64,000 nucleotides of DNA from Bacillota bacterium (GCA_009711615.1 VENI01000009.1:62001-126000), one strand, 5' to 3'. Positions 51,215 through 60,692 are shown, numbered from the stretch's first letter. Made by a program: numbers and translations. The notes: generated from the sequence alone by a model not told the origin.

Positions 51215-53344
51215 TCAATTAGTAGAATTCCCTGGAGGTTTAAAGCTTACTTGTACTGTGGTTCCCTTGTTTACTTTTGTACCTGGTTTAATGCTTTGTT
51301 CCGCTGCCAAACCGGTTCCAGAAGCCTCCAAGTGTAGTCCGATGCTTTCCAATAGTGAACCTGTTTCTTTGATGGTGCACCCAGTTAGGTCGGGCATGGT
51401 TACTTTTCCTTCCGGTACATCCGGCGGCGGATTCAAGTCAAGTAATACAGTAGTGCCGTTTTCCACCACCGCTCCAGCTTCAGGAACTTGTTTGTAAACC
51501 ACTTGACCCTCTCCTTTGGTTTTAAAGGCAAACCCCGATGCCCTTAGTTCTTTCATAGCTTCATTAAGCGACAGGTTTTCCACGTTGGGCACTTCAATTT
51601 CCATTGTCTGCTGGGGAATTTCATAAGGCATAACAGGTCGTTCCATATTCCTTGTTTCCGGTACTCCCATATAGCGCAGTGTATCCCTAGCCAATGGTGC
51701 AAAAACAGGTGCTGCAACTTGGCCACCAAAGTACACACCGCCTTTTGGTTCCCTGATCATGATTAGCACTGCAATTTCCGGATCTTTAACAGGAGCAAAG
51801 CCAGCGAAGGATGCCACATATTTACCACTGACATAACCACCACTGCTACCCACCACCTGGGCTGTACCAGTTTTACCACCAGCTGGATAGCCTTCAACAT
51901 AGGCATTTCTTCCTGTGCCGTTCTGTACCACTTTGCCTAGTAATTCCCGTAACCGATGTGATGTGTCTTCTGATATAACTTGCCTCACCTTTTTTGGTTT
52001 AAACTGCTCAATTACTTTACCTTCTTTATCTCTAACTTCTTTAACAATGTATGGTTCAATTAGGTCCCCACCATTTATAGCAGCCGACACCGCAGTAAGC
52101 AATTGAATTGGCGTTACCGCAATGGAATGGCCAATGGACATGGTGGCTAAATTTAAATTTGTGGTATTTTTAGGGTTTATAGTAATACCTCGTGCCTCGC
52201 CGGTCAATTCAATTCCAGTTAAATCGCCAAAACCAAAGGCTTCAATATATTTATAGAATTTTTCCTTACCCAGTTCCAATCCAACTTCAATAAACCCAGG
52301 GTTGCAAGAATTCTGTACCACTTCCACAAATGTTTGGCTGCCATGTCCTCCACTTTTCCAGCATCGAATACGGCGATCAGCCACTTTAATATAGCCCGGG
52401 TCATAAAATTCGTCATCCATCTGAACGGTATTTTCTTCTAACGCTGCTGCAGTAGTTATTATCTTGAAAGTGGAACCAGGCTCGTAGTTATACCAGATTG
52501 CCGGGTTGCGATCCCAAATTGAGGATTGGTAATCCTGCCATTTGTTTGGATTAAATGTAGGACGATTACCCATAGCCAAAACCTCTCCGGTTTTAGGGTC
52601 CATCACTGCTATTACTGCACTGGTTGGGTTATAAGTATCAACAATTTTATCCAGTTCACGTTCCACAAAATATTGAATGGTTTGATCAATCGTCAGCACC
52701 AAGTTGTTGCCCTGTTGCGGAGAAATATATTCGTGCATCGCTTGAGGAATTTCCCTGCCCGCTGCATCGTATTCCACCACAATTTGCCCCGGCACACCCT
52801 TTAGTTCTTCGTCATATACTTTTTCTACACCAATTAGGCCCTGATTATCTACTCCAGTGAAACCCAGAACGTGTGGTGCCAATGATTCTTGCTTATAGAA
52901 CCGTTTACTCTCTTCTGCAAATCCTATCCCCTCTAGTTTGAGGGCTTTTATTTTTTGTGCAGTATCCCAGTCTATCTTTCTTCTTATCCACTCAAAAGAA
53001 CTACGCCGCTTTAATTTTTTAAGAACAGTTTCATCATCCATATTTAATAATTCTGCCAGTTTTGCGGCGGCATCCTCTTTATTCTTCACATGAGAAGGAA
53101 TGGCATACACCGAGTCAGTGCTAATACTAGTTACTAGTTCATTAAGGTTGCGATCATAAATGGTTCCCCTTTTGGCTTCAACAGGAACTTCGCGCATGCG
53201 AAAATCAGCTGCGTCTTTTCTTAACTCATCACCGCGCACAAATTGTATGAAAGCTAAACGGCCAATTAAAATGGACAGTATGACAATGGCCAGCATAAAC
53301 AAGAGGGCTATCCGTTTTCGAATAATTATGTTAGTTGATCTCAT
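51215..53344 (-). CDS. spoVD: Class B penicillin-binding protein with PASTA domains (SpoVD/FtsI type)
   Basis: D,D-transpeptidase of the divisome or spore cortex. 709 residues: one helix near 10-30, PBP dimer domain (EAKRGTIYDRNLNELVTSIS), transpeptidase with SxxK in YEPGSTFKIITT, SxN in VVQNSCNPGF, KTG in GGKTGTAQV, then two C-terminal PASTA domains (EVPNVENLSLNEAMKELRAS and TMPDLTGCTIKETGSLLESI). ATG at 53344 has GGGAGGT four bases upstream. It is the only class B PBP in this dcw cluster, so it may serve both vegetative division and sporulation. Confidence 0.95.
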   Translation of the reverse strand: MRSTNIIIRKRIALLFMLAIVILSILIGRLAFIQFVRGDELRKDAADFRMREVPVEAKRGTIYDRNLNELVTSISTDSVYAIPSHVKNKEDAAAKLAELLNMDDETVLKKLKRRSSFEWIRRKIDWDTAQKIKALKLEGIGFAEESKRFYKQESLAPHVLGFTGVDNQGLIGVEKVYDEELKGVPGQIVVEYDAAGREIPQAMHEYISPQQGNNLVLTIDQTIQYFVERELDKIVDTYNPTSAVIAVMDPKTGEVLAMGNRPTFNPNKWQDYQSSIWDRNPAIWYNYEPGSTFKIITTAAALEENTVQMDDEFYDPGYIKVADRRIRCWKSGGHGSQTFVEVVQNSCNPGFIEVGLELGKEKFYKYIEAFGFGDLTGIELTGEARGITINPKNTTNLNLATMSIGHSIAVTPIQLLTAVSAAINGGDLIEPYIVKEVRDKEGKVIEQFKPKKVRQVISEDTSHRLRELLGKVVQNGTGRNAYVEGYPAGGKTGTAQVVGSSGGYVSGKYVASFAGFAPVKDPEIAVLIMIREPKGGVYFGGQVAAPVFAPLARDTLRYMGVPETRNMERPVMPYEIPQQTMEIEVPNVENLSLNEAMKELRASGFAFKTKGEGQVVYKQVPEAGAVVENGTTVLLDLNPPPDVPEGKVTMPDLTGCTIKETGSLLESIGLHLEASGTGLAAEQSIKPGTKVNKGTTVQVSFKPPGNSTN

Positions 53345-53383
53345 CTTTACCTCCCACAGGCCATGCCAACCAATCAACTTATC

Positions 53384-53926
53384 CTAAGAATGCCACCGAT
53401 CCATCATATCGGCAAATGCTTGAATTAACCTGTTTGGAGGTGAGCTTTCCTTTTCAGGTTCTTCTGGCAAAATAATGTATTCCCGTTTAGACAGTTGCTG
53501 GTTTTCTGTGCCTAATGCTAATTGCGAATTATTCTTTGGTACCTTCGTTTCGGTAGCTACCAGCATCACCTTTCTACTACCGGGCTTTACCATACCTAGT
53601 TCACTGGTGGCAATGGCCTCTATATGTTTCAATGATGCTATTTGGGTTACTTTTTGATCTAGACTATGGCTTTCAAGCCGCAGTTCTGCCAATCTATTTT
53701 GCAATGTATCAACCTTATGGCCCATAATGGCTATTTGGGCATAGTAATATGCCACTATAATGCCCATCGCAAAACAGCATAGCACCATTAGTGTCAACTT
53801 AATTTTCTGACGGGCTTGCGCTCGCCCTAAATTTTTCCGCTGACTTTTTTCCGTTACTTTTGATAATTGCTCTGGCGGACTTTCCTGCGGTAAATTATAA
53901 TCCAGATTTTCCCTTGCTAGTACCAA
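53384..53926 (-). CDS. ftsL: FtsL-like divisome protein
   Basis: Bitopic coiled-coil protein, 180 residues: basic cytosolic tail (QRKNLGRAQARQKIK), one helix (LTLMVLCCFAMGIIVAYYYA), a coiled coil (HKVDTLQNRLAELRLESHSL) and a motif IEAIATSELGMVKPG typical of FtsL. The C-terminal 60 residues are a polar extension longer than in Bacillus FtsL. Identification rests on this topology plus position between rsmH and the PBP gene. TTG start with GGAG about 11 bases upstream. Confidence 0.88.
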   Translation of the reverse strand: MVLARENLDYNLPQESPPEQLSKVTEKSQRKNLGRAQARQKIKLTLMVLCCFAMGIIVAYYYAQIAIMGHKVDTLQNRLAELRLESHSLDQKVTQIASLKHIEAIATSELGMVKPGSRKVMLVATETKVPKNNSQLALGTENQQLSKREYIILPEEPEKESSPPNRLIQAFADMMDRWHS

Positions 53927-53956
53927 AGTTTATTCACACTCCCAGCGGTTTAGAAC

Positions 53957-54895
53957 CTAACCGATTTTTTCTGCCACCCGTAGCTTGGCACTGCGAGCCC
54001 TGGGGTTTTGCTCTAGTTCCTCTTCAGAAGCAGTTACCGGCTTTCTGGTGATTATTTTCACTTCTTTTTTCTTATCACATTTACATACCGGAAGTTCCGG
54101 TGGACAAACACAGTCCTTAGCCATGTATTTGAAAACCTCTTTAGTAATGCGATCCTCTAAAGAGTGGAAGGTGATAACGCATAAGCGCCCACCTGGTCTT
54201 AATACTTCCAAAGCTTGCCCAAAGGAATCTTTAAGAATATCCAGTTCTTTATTAACAGCAATACGTATCGCTTGAAAGGTACGTTTTGCCGGGTGCGGTC
54301 CCGTTCTCCTGGCACCCGCAGGAATGGCCTTCTTTATTACTTCCACCAATTCCAAGGTAGTGGTTAGTGGTTTTTTTTCTCTTTCTTCAACAATAAATTT
54401 GGCAATTCTGGAGGCCCACCTTTCTTCTCCATATTCACTGATAATGCTGCTAAGTTCACTGGCAGGCAATTCATTTATTAATTCTTTTGCAGCCAGAGGA
54501 TTCTCTGGACTCATACGCATATCTAACGGTGCATCATGCATATACGAAAAGCCTCTTTCCGGGTTGTCGAGCTGTGGTGAAGACACCCCTAAATCAAACA
54601 ACACCCCATCAACTTCAGATATATTCAACTCCTGCAACACCGCTGACAATCTACTGAAGTTTGATTGTACTGTTATTACTCTCTCTCCAAACTGCTCAAG
54701 TTTTTCCCTAGCAGCTTTAAGAGCTTGAGGATCCTGATCTATCCCTATCAATCTGCCACTGGGGGTAGTTCTCTCCAATATCTCTCTACTGTGGCCCGCA
54801 CCACCCAACGTGCAGTCCACATAAATTCCACCTGATTTCAATTTAAGATTCTTTAACACCTCATCACGCAACACCGGCACATGAAAAAAATCCAT
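53957..54895 (-). CDS. rsmH: 16S rRNA (cytosine-1402-N4)-methyltransferase RsmH
   Basis: SAM-dependent methylation of C1402 in 16S rRNA. 312 residues: [62 protein letters not shown] (core [18 protein letters not shown]), [38 protein letters not shown] behind GGAGGAG. Second gene of the mraZ operon. Confidence 0.98.
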   Translation of the reverse strand: MDFFHVPVLRDEVLKNLKLKSGGIYVDCTLGGAGHSREILERTTPSGRLIGIDQDPQALKAAREKLEQFGERVITVQSNFSRLSAVLQELNISEVDGVLFDLGVSSPQLDNPERGFSYMHDAPLDMRMSPENPLAAKELINELPASELSSIISEYGEERWASRIAKFIVEEREKKPLTTTLELVEVIKKAIPAGARRTGPHPAKRTFQAIRIAVNKELDILKDSFGQALEVLRPGGRLCVITFHSLEDRITKEVFKYMAKDCVCPPELPVCKCDKKKEVKIITRKPVTASEEELEQNPRARSAKLRVAEKIG

Positions 54896-54928
54896 TTATC
54901 GAACTCCTCCTGCATTAAAGGGTTTTTT

Positions 54929-54984
54929 ATTCTGACTCCTGACTCCTTACATAACTCCTGTGTCCTATCTCCTAACTCCTGTTT
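54929..54984 (+). repeat. Heptamer repeat array between mraZ and rsmH
   Basis: Eight units in 7-nt phase starting ATTCTGA, CTCCTGA, CTCCTTA, then CATAACT, CCTGTGT, CCTATCT, CCTAACT, CCTGTTT. Longest array in the window. Confidence 0.85.
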
Positions 54985-54998
54985 CACTATCTTTCCCC

Positions 54999-55427
54999 TT
55001 AAAGCAGGTCCACAATCTTTTCTGCAATTTCTTCAAAGTTTTCTTCAGCACTGGTATTGTATTCATCCCAGCGCTCCCGGGACCATATTTCCACCCGGCT
55101 TGAAACTCCTAATACCATTACTTCCTTGGATAATTGGGCATATTCACGCAAATTTGCCGGAATAAGTATCCTCCCCTGTTTGTCCAGTTCACACTCACTG
55201 GCACCTGAAAAGAAAAATCTAACGAAGGCCCGGGCGTCTGCTCTAGTAAAAGGCAGCGATTTGAGTTTCTGCTCCAAGGCAGCCCATTCTTGTTGTGGGT
55301 ACACAAAGAGACAGTTGTCTAGCCCCTTGGTGACAACAAAGCTGTCCCCCAAGCCTTCGCGGAAGCGGGCAGGAATAATTAATCTTCCTTTAGTATCAAC
55401 GGTATGCGAATATTCACCCATGAACAT
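54999..55427 (-). CDS. mraZ: MraZ, transcriptional regulator of the dcw cluster
   Basis: DNA-binding protein of the AbrB-like double-barrel fold. 142 residues with two MraZ repeats: [20 protein letters not shown] and [20 protein letters not shown]; the DxxGR-(L/I)-x-IP motifs contact DNA. ATG behind GGTGGGG. First gene of the dcw cluster, with its operator repeats at 55460-55494. Confidence 0.98.
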   Translation of the reverse strand: MFMGEYSHTVDTKGRLIIPARFREGLGDSFVVTKGLDNCLFVYPQQEWAALEQKLKSLPFTRADARAFVRFFFSGASECELDKQGRILIPANLREYAQLSKEVMVLGVSSRVEIWSRERWDEYNTSAEENFEEIAEKIVDLL

Positions 55428-55459
55428 GCCCAGTCACCCCACCTGTGGGATATTTAAAA

Positions 55460-55494
55460 CCACTTTCTCCCACTTTACACCACTTTAATTCCAC
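55460..55494 (-). promoter_or_regulatory. MraZ operator repeats
   Basis: CCACTTT recurs at exact 10-nt steps (starting 55460, 55470, 55480) with a shifted CCAC at 55491; on the minus strand this reads AAAGTGGTG, AAAGTGGGA, AAAGTGGTT. TGGGN-type repeats spaced 10 bp upstream of mraZ are the known MraZ-binding pattern. Confidence 0.8.
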
Positions 55495-55530
55495 ATTAAG
55501 TTAAGAATTCCTCCCACAACTGGAAGAAAA

Positions 55531-55577
55531 AGAAAAAAAATAGGACCGAAATCCTAAGAAAATAGGATTGGTCCTAT
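55531..55577 (-). terminator. Terminator after the PHP phosphatase gene
   Basis: Compound stem ATAGGACC / GGTCCTAT enclosing ATCCTA / TAGGAT, followed by eight T on the minus strand. It separates the 56-64 kb genes from mraZ. Confidence 0.9.
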
Positions 55578-56377
55578 AAAGAACAGTATTTTATTTGTCT
55601 GTTACTGAAAGTTGCTATTTCTTTATACCCCACTTCTATTAACATTTGCCTGGCAATTTTTATATCCTGCCCCACCTGTTGGGGGTTGTGGGCATCTGAC
55701 CCCATTGTTACTGGTACTTTATGTTTATAAAGCACCTTTAACAGTTCTTTAGATGGGTACTGCTCTAGAGCAGGATACCTCAATCCAGCGGTGTTTAACT
55801 CCACCGAAACCGCACTTTCAGCAAATGTGCTAGCCACCTGTTCATAAAGTGGTGACAAATCCCAATTTGGCCGGTGGCCAAATTTTTTAATCAGATCTGT
55901 GTGGGCCATAATATTAAACAAACCACTTTTAGCCCCCTGACAAACGGTATCAAAATAGTGTTGATAAAGTTCATATAAATTCCACTGATCAAATTTGTGC
56001 ATGTATTCCGGGTTGTCAAAACCCCAACCATCCAAATAATGAACCGATCCCAGTACATAATCTAGCGGCAGTGAAGATATTATTTCTTCAGCGGCTTTTT
56101 CGTGCCCCGGTATATAATCCACTTCCAACCCCAATTTAATTGTAATATCTAGATTAGCTTGCTGCAGTTGCTGTACTTCGACAATATAGCCCGTTAACTC
56201 TTTATCAGTCATGGCCACTTCAGGGTCCCGTTTTTCCGATGGTAACCAATACATGGGAATATGATCGGCAATACCCACTTCCGTTAACCCCACCTGCCTG
56301 GCAGCATCTATATATTGCTGCATAGTACCACTGGCATGGCCACAACGGGCGGTATGTAAATGATAATCTATAAGCAA
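55574..56377 (-). CDS. Histidinol-phosphatase family PHP-domain phosphoesterase
   Basis: About 267 residues, HisJ/HisK-type PHP domain: DYHLHTARCGHASGTMQQY (metal-binding HxH), VGIADHIPMYWLP, LGLEVDYIPGHE, VLGSVHYLDGWGFDNP, MAHTDLIKKFG, TMGSDAHNPQQVG. Such enzymes dephosphorylate histidinol phosphate, but family members with other phosphoester substrates exist and no his genes are near. TTG at 56377, six bases after GGGAGGTG; ATG at 56392 overlaps the SD. Confidence 0.87.
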   Translation of the reverse strand: MLIDYHLHTARCGHASGTMQQYIDAARQVGLTEVGIADHIPMYWLPSEKRDPEVAMTDKELTGYIVEVQQLQQANLDITIKLGLEVDYIPGHEKAAEEIISSLPLDYVLGSVHYLDGWGFDNPEYMHKFDQWNLYELYQHYFDTVCQGAKSGLFNIMAHTDLIKKFGHRPNWDLSPLYEQVASTFAESAVSVELNTAGLRYPALEQYPSKELLKVLYKHKVPVTMGSDAHNPQQVGQDIKIARQMLIEVGYKEIATFSNRQIKYCSL

Positions 56378-56381
56378 AAAA

Positions 56382-57293
56382 TCACCTCCCATTATCCATT
56401 TTAGTTATTACTGGTAGCCAACCCAATTCTTCCAATATTGCGGTGTACATTACAGGTTTAATTTGCTGTAATGGCTTATTCAATAGAGCAATGCATATCG
56501 CTTCAATGACATTGGCACCGAAATTCCTCCCTTGTAGATTAGGGCAGGTGGTCACAAGATATTTTATTCCACGGTCACGTAAAAACTCCCGATCTTCACT
56601 GGTTACAGTACTGGTTATTATCGAGCGTCCTGGTAACCACCGAGGCATGTGCCGACGGATGAAATGAAAATCACCGGCGATTATGTCTGCCCTTTCATAA
56701 AAACCTTTCCAGCAATTAACTGATGTTTCCTGTTTCTTGCCCAGGGGGTAAAGCATTTTGATAGGGAGGTTACATAAAACTGGCAGCGTTAACCGGGCAG
56801 CTGCATAAAATGTGCGGAGTGAATGAAAAGGTAGTGGCAATTTCAAGGCAAACATAGCATCACCAATTGTCAGCCTACAACCTGCCGTTTCTAGTGATTC
56901 CGCCAACCTCCAGCGGTCCAGTGCTGACACCACTAACACCCGCTGGCCAGGTTTGGGCCATCCTTGTTGTTGAACCAACTGTTTTATAATTCTTGCCTCC
57001 ACCACATCTTTAATGCCGCTTCCGTCCACCAGTGACGTTTCTCGCACGTTTTCAGCCAGTCTCTGACCATCCCGCAGGGGGTAAAGCTTATCGCCCGCCC
57101 GCAGATGCAGGTTAACACCACCCAGTGCCAGTACATCCGCCTGGCCATCCAATTCCCGCAGTAATGCTGCTGCTTTAACTAATGACCCATCTGTTCCCCG
57201 GCGTTCAACTGTTATTTTCTGCCCCAACAGTTCTAACTGAACACTGTGATCTCTTTTAGATGAGCCCAGACTAACACTTACCACTCTTTTCAC
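56382..57293 (-). CDS. Conserved protein of unknown function
   Basis: About 303 residues. The N-terminus MKRVVSVSLGSSKRDHSVQL, then VDVLALGG-like ADVLALGGVNLHLRAGDKLY, TSLVDGSGIKDVVEARIIKQ, VVSALDRWRLAESLETAG and VTTCPNLQGRNFGANVIEAI. I recall similar clostridial proteins labelled quinate 5-dehydrogenase, but I see no convincing dinucleotide-binding glycine motif, so I would not use that name. GTG at 57293 is nine bases after AGAGAGG. It precedes, and slightly overlaps the leader of, the PHP phosphatase gene. Confidence 0.7.
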   Translation of the reverse strand: MKRVVSVSLGSSKRDHSVQLELLGQKITVERRGTDGSLVKAAALLRELDGQADVLALGGVNLHLRAGDKLYPLRDGQRLAENVRETSLVDGSGIKDVVEARIIKQLVQQQGWPKPGQRVLVVSALDRWRLAESLETAGCRLTIGDAMFALKLPLPFHSLRTFYAAARLTLPVLCNLPIKMLYPLGKKQETSVNCWKGFYERADIIAGDFHFIRRHMPRWLPGRSIITSTVTSEDREFLRDRGIKYLVTTCPNLQGRNFGANVIEAICIALLNKPLQQIKPVMYTAILEELGWLPVITKMDNGR

Positions 57294-57314
57294 CTGCACC
57301 AACCTCTCTGAAGG

Positions 57315-57881
57315 TTAGAAGTTATTGTCCATTCCACCGCCAAAGTCACTGCCACCCATGTCGTGATTGTTAAAACCGTGATCAGGGTTTACATAACCCA
57401 TATCTTGATCTATTCCGTGATAGTGCTCATCTATTACATTATCCAACCCAGGGGTTATGTAGGGGTCTTGCATATCATGTATTTGCCCCATATCAAGTTC
57501 AGTGTTTTGTATGAAGTCATTGATCGCTATATCCATGTCTGGGTTATCGTATGCATTCTGCATATTGTCCATTAAATCGTTTAACTGATCCTGCTGAAGA
57601 AAGTCATTTTCCATGGCAAATTGTTGCAATTGATCTATGTCCATATCTTGCATTTGATTAATTGTATCCTGATCCAGATTATTTTCCCGCTGCAGTTGGT
57701 CTATTAAAAACATTGCTGCCATACCGCCTGCCACTCCAGTTAATACCGAGCTTTGTAACTGACTTCTGTATAAATCATTACTCATTTTACTGGCAGCATA
57801 TTTCAGCTTCTGATTCTCTTTCTTCATCGAGATAAACTTATAACCAAGGTAGCCAATGAAGATAAAAAGTAATAATTCCAT
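57315..57881 (-). CDS. Membrane-anchored Asp/Gln/Met-rich low-complexity protein
   Basis: 188 residues, not recognised. N-terminal helix (ELLLFIFIGYLGYKFIS), a second hydrophobic stretch (SSVLTGVAGGMAAMFLI), then about 110 residues dominated by Asp, Gln, Asn and Met (TINQMQDMDIDQLQQFAMEN) and a tail GGSDFGGGMDNNF. Very acidic. ATG with AAGGGGG upstream. It is 22 nt upstream of the conserved unknown gene, probably the same operon. Confidence 0.7.
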   Translation of the reverse strand: MELLLFIFIGYLGYKFISMKKENQKLKYAASKMSNDLYRSQLQSSVLTGVAGGMAAMFLIDQLQRENNLDQDTINQMQDMDIDQLQQFAMENDFLQQDQLNDLMDNMQNAYDNPDMDIAINDFIQNTELDMGQIHDMQDPYITPGLDNVIDEHYHGIDQDMGYVNPDHGFNNHDMGGSDFGGGMDNNF

Positions 57882-57983
57882 AAGATGTCCCCCTTCTAAG
57901 TGGTTAATTATGCTTAATTATAACATAATAAAATGCAATAATACCCAAGACTAAATTATAGCTATACTTTTCTGACAACACAA

Positions 57984-58021
57984 AAAACCCCTGAATTTCA
58001 CTGTAGCAATTCAGAGGCTTT
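57984..58021 (-). terminator. Terminator after the patatin-like gene
   Basis: Minus strand GCCTCTGAATT, loop, AATTCAGGGGTTTTTT. Confidence 0.8.
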
Positions 58022-58025
58022 ATGA

Positions 58026-58925
58026 TTATCCTTGAAATATTTCTTTTATCTTTGGCATCATTTCCCTTGTCGCTGCCTCTCCCTGACTGATGGCAAAGGG
58101 TATTCTATCAAAGTCTAATGGGCCTATATTGGGCAATAATGGCTTTAATACCAAATCCGCATAATGTGTTAACTCCCTGTTGATGGAATCATGGCGGATT
58201 ATATCCAATGTCTGTAATAGCAAGTCAATAATCCCATTCACCTTAGTGCACGAATCACCGTCATATCCCACATCCACAGCCAGGATCACATCCGCACCCA
58301 ACTTATGGAGCACTTCCGCTGGTACCTGCTCCCTAAGACCTCCGTCAGTTAACTGATAACCTTCTATTGTTTCTGGTTCAAAAATCCCCGGCACCGATGT
58401 ACTAGCCCTTACCGCTTTGGCTACAGGAATATTATACAAGTAAACCTCTTCGGGTCCACCCACCGCTCGTAATGGCTTATGCAAAAAAATTACTTTGGAA
58501 CCACAATTTATATCCACTGCTGTAATAGCCAATGTCATTCTAAGGTGTTTAAACTCTTTATCTTTTATGTGCTGGTTTAAAAATTTCTCCAATTGGCGCC
58601 CCTTCATTATTCCTAGCGGCACTTTACCTGGCCATGGCAGTTTTAGTAGATCACACACTGCATCTCCTGTCATCGCCAGCAAGTTTATTACAGCAGGCCA
58701 GGTGTCGTATACATCTTTTACCTTTAATGACCGGGCCAGCTTTTCAATACGCTTTATCGGCCATCCAGCTGCGTAAAGTGAGGCAACAATACTTCCGGCA
58801 CTTGTACCAGCTATAATATCTGGTTTAAACCCTTCTCTTTCCAATACCTTTAATACACCAATATGGGCTGCGCCTTTTAAAAATCCCCCGCCAAGAGCCA
58901 GCCCGATTTTCTTTTTCGGCTGCAC
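58026..58925 (-). CDS. Patatin-like phospholipase/esterase (RssA type)
   Basis: Serine-Asp dyad lipid hydrolase, about 299 residues: oxyanion loop LALGGGFLKGAAHIGVL, nucleophile GTSAGSIVASLYAAG (Ser near 44), dyad Asp in TDGGLREQVP, and a C-terminal DVILAVDVGYDGDSC. Cytoplasmic, substrate unknown. GTG at 58925 is six bases after GAGGTGG; the double ATG at 58943 overlaps that SD. Confidence 0.9.
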   Translation of the reverse strand: MQPKKKIGLALGGGFLKGAAHIGVLKVLEREGFKPDIIAGTSAGSIVASLYAAGWPIKRIEKLARSLKVKDVYDTWPAVINLLAMTGDAVCDLLKLPWPGKVPLGIMKGRQLEKFLNQHIKDKEFKHLRMTLAITAVDINCGSKVIFLHKPLRAVGGPEEVYLYNIPVAKAVRASTSVPGIFEPETIEGYQLTDGGLREQVPAEVLHKLGADVILAVDVGYDGDSCTKVNGIIDLLLQTLDIIRHDSINRELTHYADLVLKPLLPNIGPLDFDRIPFAISQGEAATREMMPKIKEIFQG

Positions 58926-58981
58926 ATGGAACCACCTCATCATATTTTATGATGGTAGTTGTGCATGTGATACTACCTTAC

Positions 58982-60583
58982 TTAAATTTCTTCTGGATTG
59001 CCCAAGTTGTATTTTTTTATTTTATTTAGTACAGTTGTGTGGGATACGCCAAGGGCTTTTGCCGCCCGACGTACTGTTTTATATTCTTTAAGAGCCTTTA
59101 CTAAAACCCTTTTCTCTGTAATAGCCACCACTTCTTTTAGTGATGACAAAGCATATTGCTGTTCGTCATCACTATTTGCAAGAGCATTTTTTTGAACCAT
59201 TTTAGGTCTAGTGGAATGGTCTAAAATTATATGTTCAGGTAGAATGGTCTCTCCCTCCACCAGGTTTATCGCCCGTTCAATTACGTTCTCCAGTTCTCTG
59301 ACATTACCGTCCCATCTGTTTCGGATTAGTCTTTCCATTGCCCCACTGCTGATGCTAATGGGTGCCTTGCCCATTCTTTCAGTAAATTTCTCCACCAAGT
59401 GTTGGACTAACAGCGGTATGTCTTCCGGTCTTTCCCTCAACGATGGAATGGAAATTGGAAACACGTTCAACCGATAGTATAAATCTTCCCGGAAGTCCCC
59501 CCGTGCCATCATTTCTTCCAGTCCTCGGTTGGTGGCAGCAATTATTCTTACGTTTACAGAAATCTCACTACTGTCCCCTATCCGTCTTACTTTCCCATCC
59601 TGCAGCACCCGGAGCAGCTTGGCCTGAAGGTGAGGAGATAGTTCACCAATTTCATCCAAAAACAGAGTTCCGTCATTGGCGAATTCAAATAAACCCTGCT
59701 TACCACCTTTTTTAGCACCGGTAAATGCTCCATCGGCATAACCAAAAAGTTCACTTTCCAAAAGGGTCTCGGGTAATGCTGCACAGTTTAACGGTACAAA
59801 GGGTTTTTTATCCCGAGGGCTAGCCATGTGAATAGATCTAGCAAAAAGTTCTTTACCCGTTCCACTTTCACCCCTAATCATTACAGTGGTATTACTCCTT
59901 GCCACCCGTTTGGCCAATTCAACAGTTTCCAACATGTCTGTACTACCGTAAATAATATCTTCAAAGGTTATCATGGAAGGCTGAGTTACTGAATAAACCA
60001 AATCTTGAACCTGAGACATATCTTTAATGGCTGCCACCACACCCAGTATTCGTTGTTGACTATCCATAATTGGTCTACCTGTAGTAAAATAGTGATGTCT
60101 CCCCCGGGATGTGGAGAGAATCATTTCTTTGTTGTCATAAGATTTGCCGTCTTCTAATGCTTTTAGCATCGGTAAATCTTTTGATAATATGTCGCTGACG
60201 TGATACCCCATGATTTCCTTGGCACTGTAGCGTAGTATCTTTTCACAGGCCGGGTTAAATGTGGTAATGTACCCGTTCTTGTCAATGGCTAAAATGCCTT
60301 CACTGACAGAGTCTAGCACCGCTTTCACTTTTCTTTCCCGTTCTTCATGGGGCATCATATCAATTGGTACCACTTTTCTAACTTCCGGTATCTGCACCAA
60401 TTCTTGTTCTAAATGACGGCACTTGTCAGCTGTTACCGCTTCTATTTCCAAAAACATATTGTTGGGTAGTACCTGTAATGAGATAATATTAATATTTTTT
60501 AACGAAACCACCTTTGAAACATCGAGCACTATGCCCACCCGGTCGTCAAATTCAATTCTATAGCGCAGGCTCTTCAAAGTCAT
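58982..60583 (-). CDS. Sigma-54-dependent regulator, ACT-PAS-AAA+-HTH (TyrR-like)
   Basis: 533 residues: ACT domain (about 1-75; RYRIEFDDRVGIVLDVSKVV), PAS (about 80-190; VLDSVSEGILAIDKNGYITTF shown by core GILAIDKNGYITTFNPA), AAA+ with Walker A GESGTGKELFARS, the sigma-54 contact motif GAFTGAKKGG, Walker B GTLFLDEIGELSP, and a TyrR-type helix-turn-helix (VRRAAKALGVSHTTVLNKIK). It should activate sigma-54 promoters, probably in response to an amino acid bound by ACT. No obvious target gene is adjacent. Confidence 0.93.
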   Translation of the reverse strand: MTLKSLRYRIEFDDRVGIVLDVSKVVSLKNINIISLQVLPNNMFLEIEAVTADKCRHLEQELVQIPEVRKVVPIDMMPHEERERKVKAVLDSVSEGILAIDKNGYITTFNPACEKILRYSAKEIMGYHVSDILSKDLPMLKALEDGKSYDNKEMILSTSRGRHHYFTTGRPIMDSQQRILGVVAAIKDMSQVQDLVYSVTQPSMITFEDIIYGSTDMLETVELAKRVARSNTTVMIRGESGTGKELFARSIHMASPRDKKPFVPLNCAALPETLLESELFGYADGAFTGAKKGGKQGLFEFANDGTLFLDEIGELSPHLQAKLLRVLQDGKVRRIGDSSEISVNVRIIAATNRGLEEMMARGDFREDLYYRLNVFPISIPSLRERPEDIPLLVQHLVEKFTERMGKAPISISSGAMERLIRNRWDGNVRELENVIERAINLVEGETILPEHIILDHSTRPKMVQKNALANSDDEQQYALSSLKEVVAITEKRVLVKALKEYKTVRRAAKALGVSHTTVLNKIKKYNLGNPEEI

Positions 60584-60692
60584 CGCCCTTTCATAAAGGT
60601 TTGTTTATTTATTTCTGTTATAAATGATCTTTTCCTTTAGGAAAATTAATCTTAAGAAGTCTAGTAGTCAGAATGCGGAAAGGCACCCTACT

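Noticed and set aside
54901-54998. Heptamer arrays as CRISPR
   Set aside because: Units are 7 nt with no spacers, and no cas genes occur in the window.
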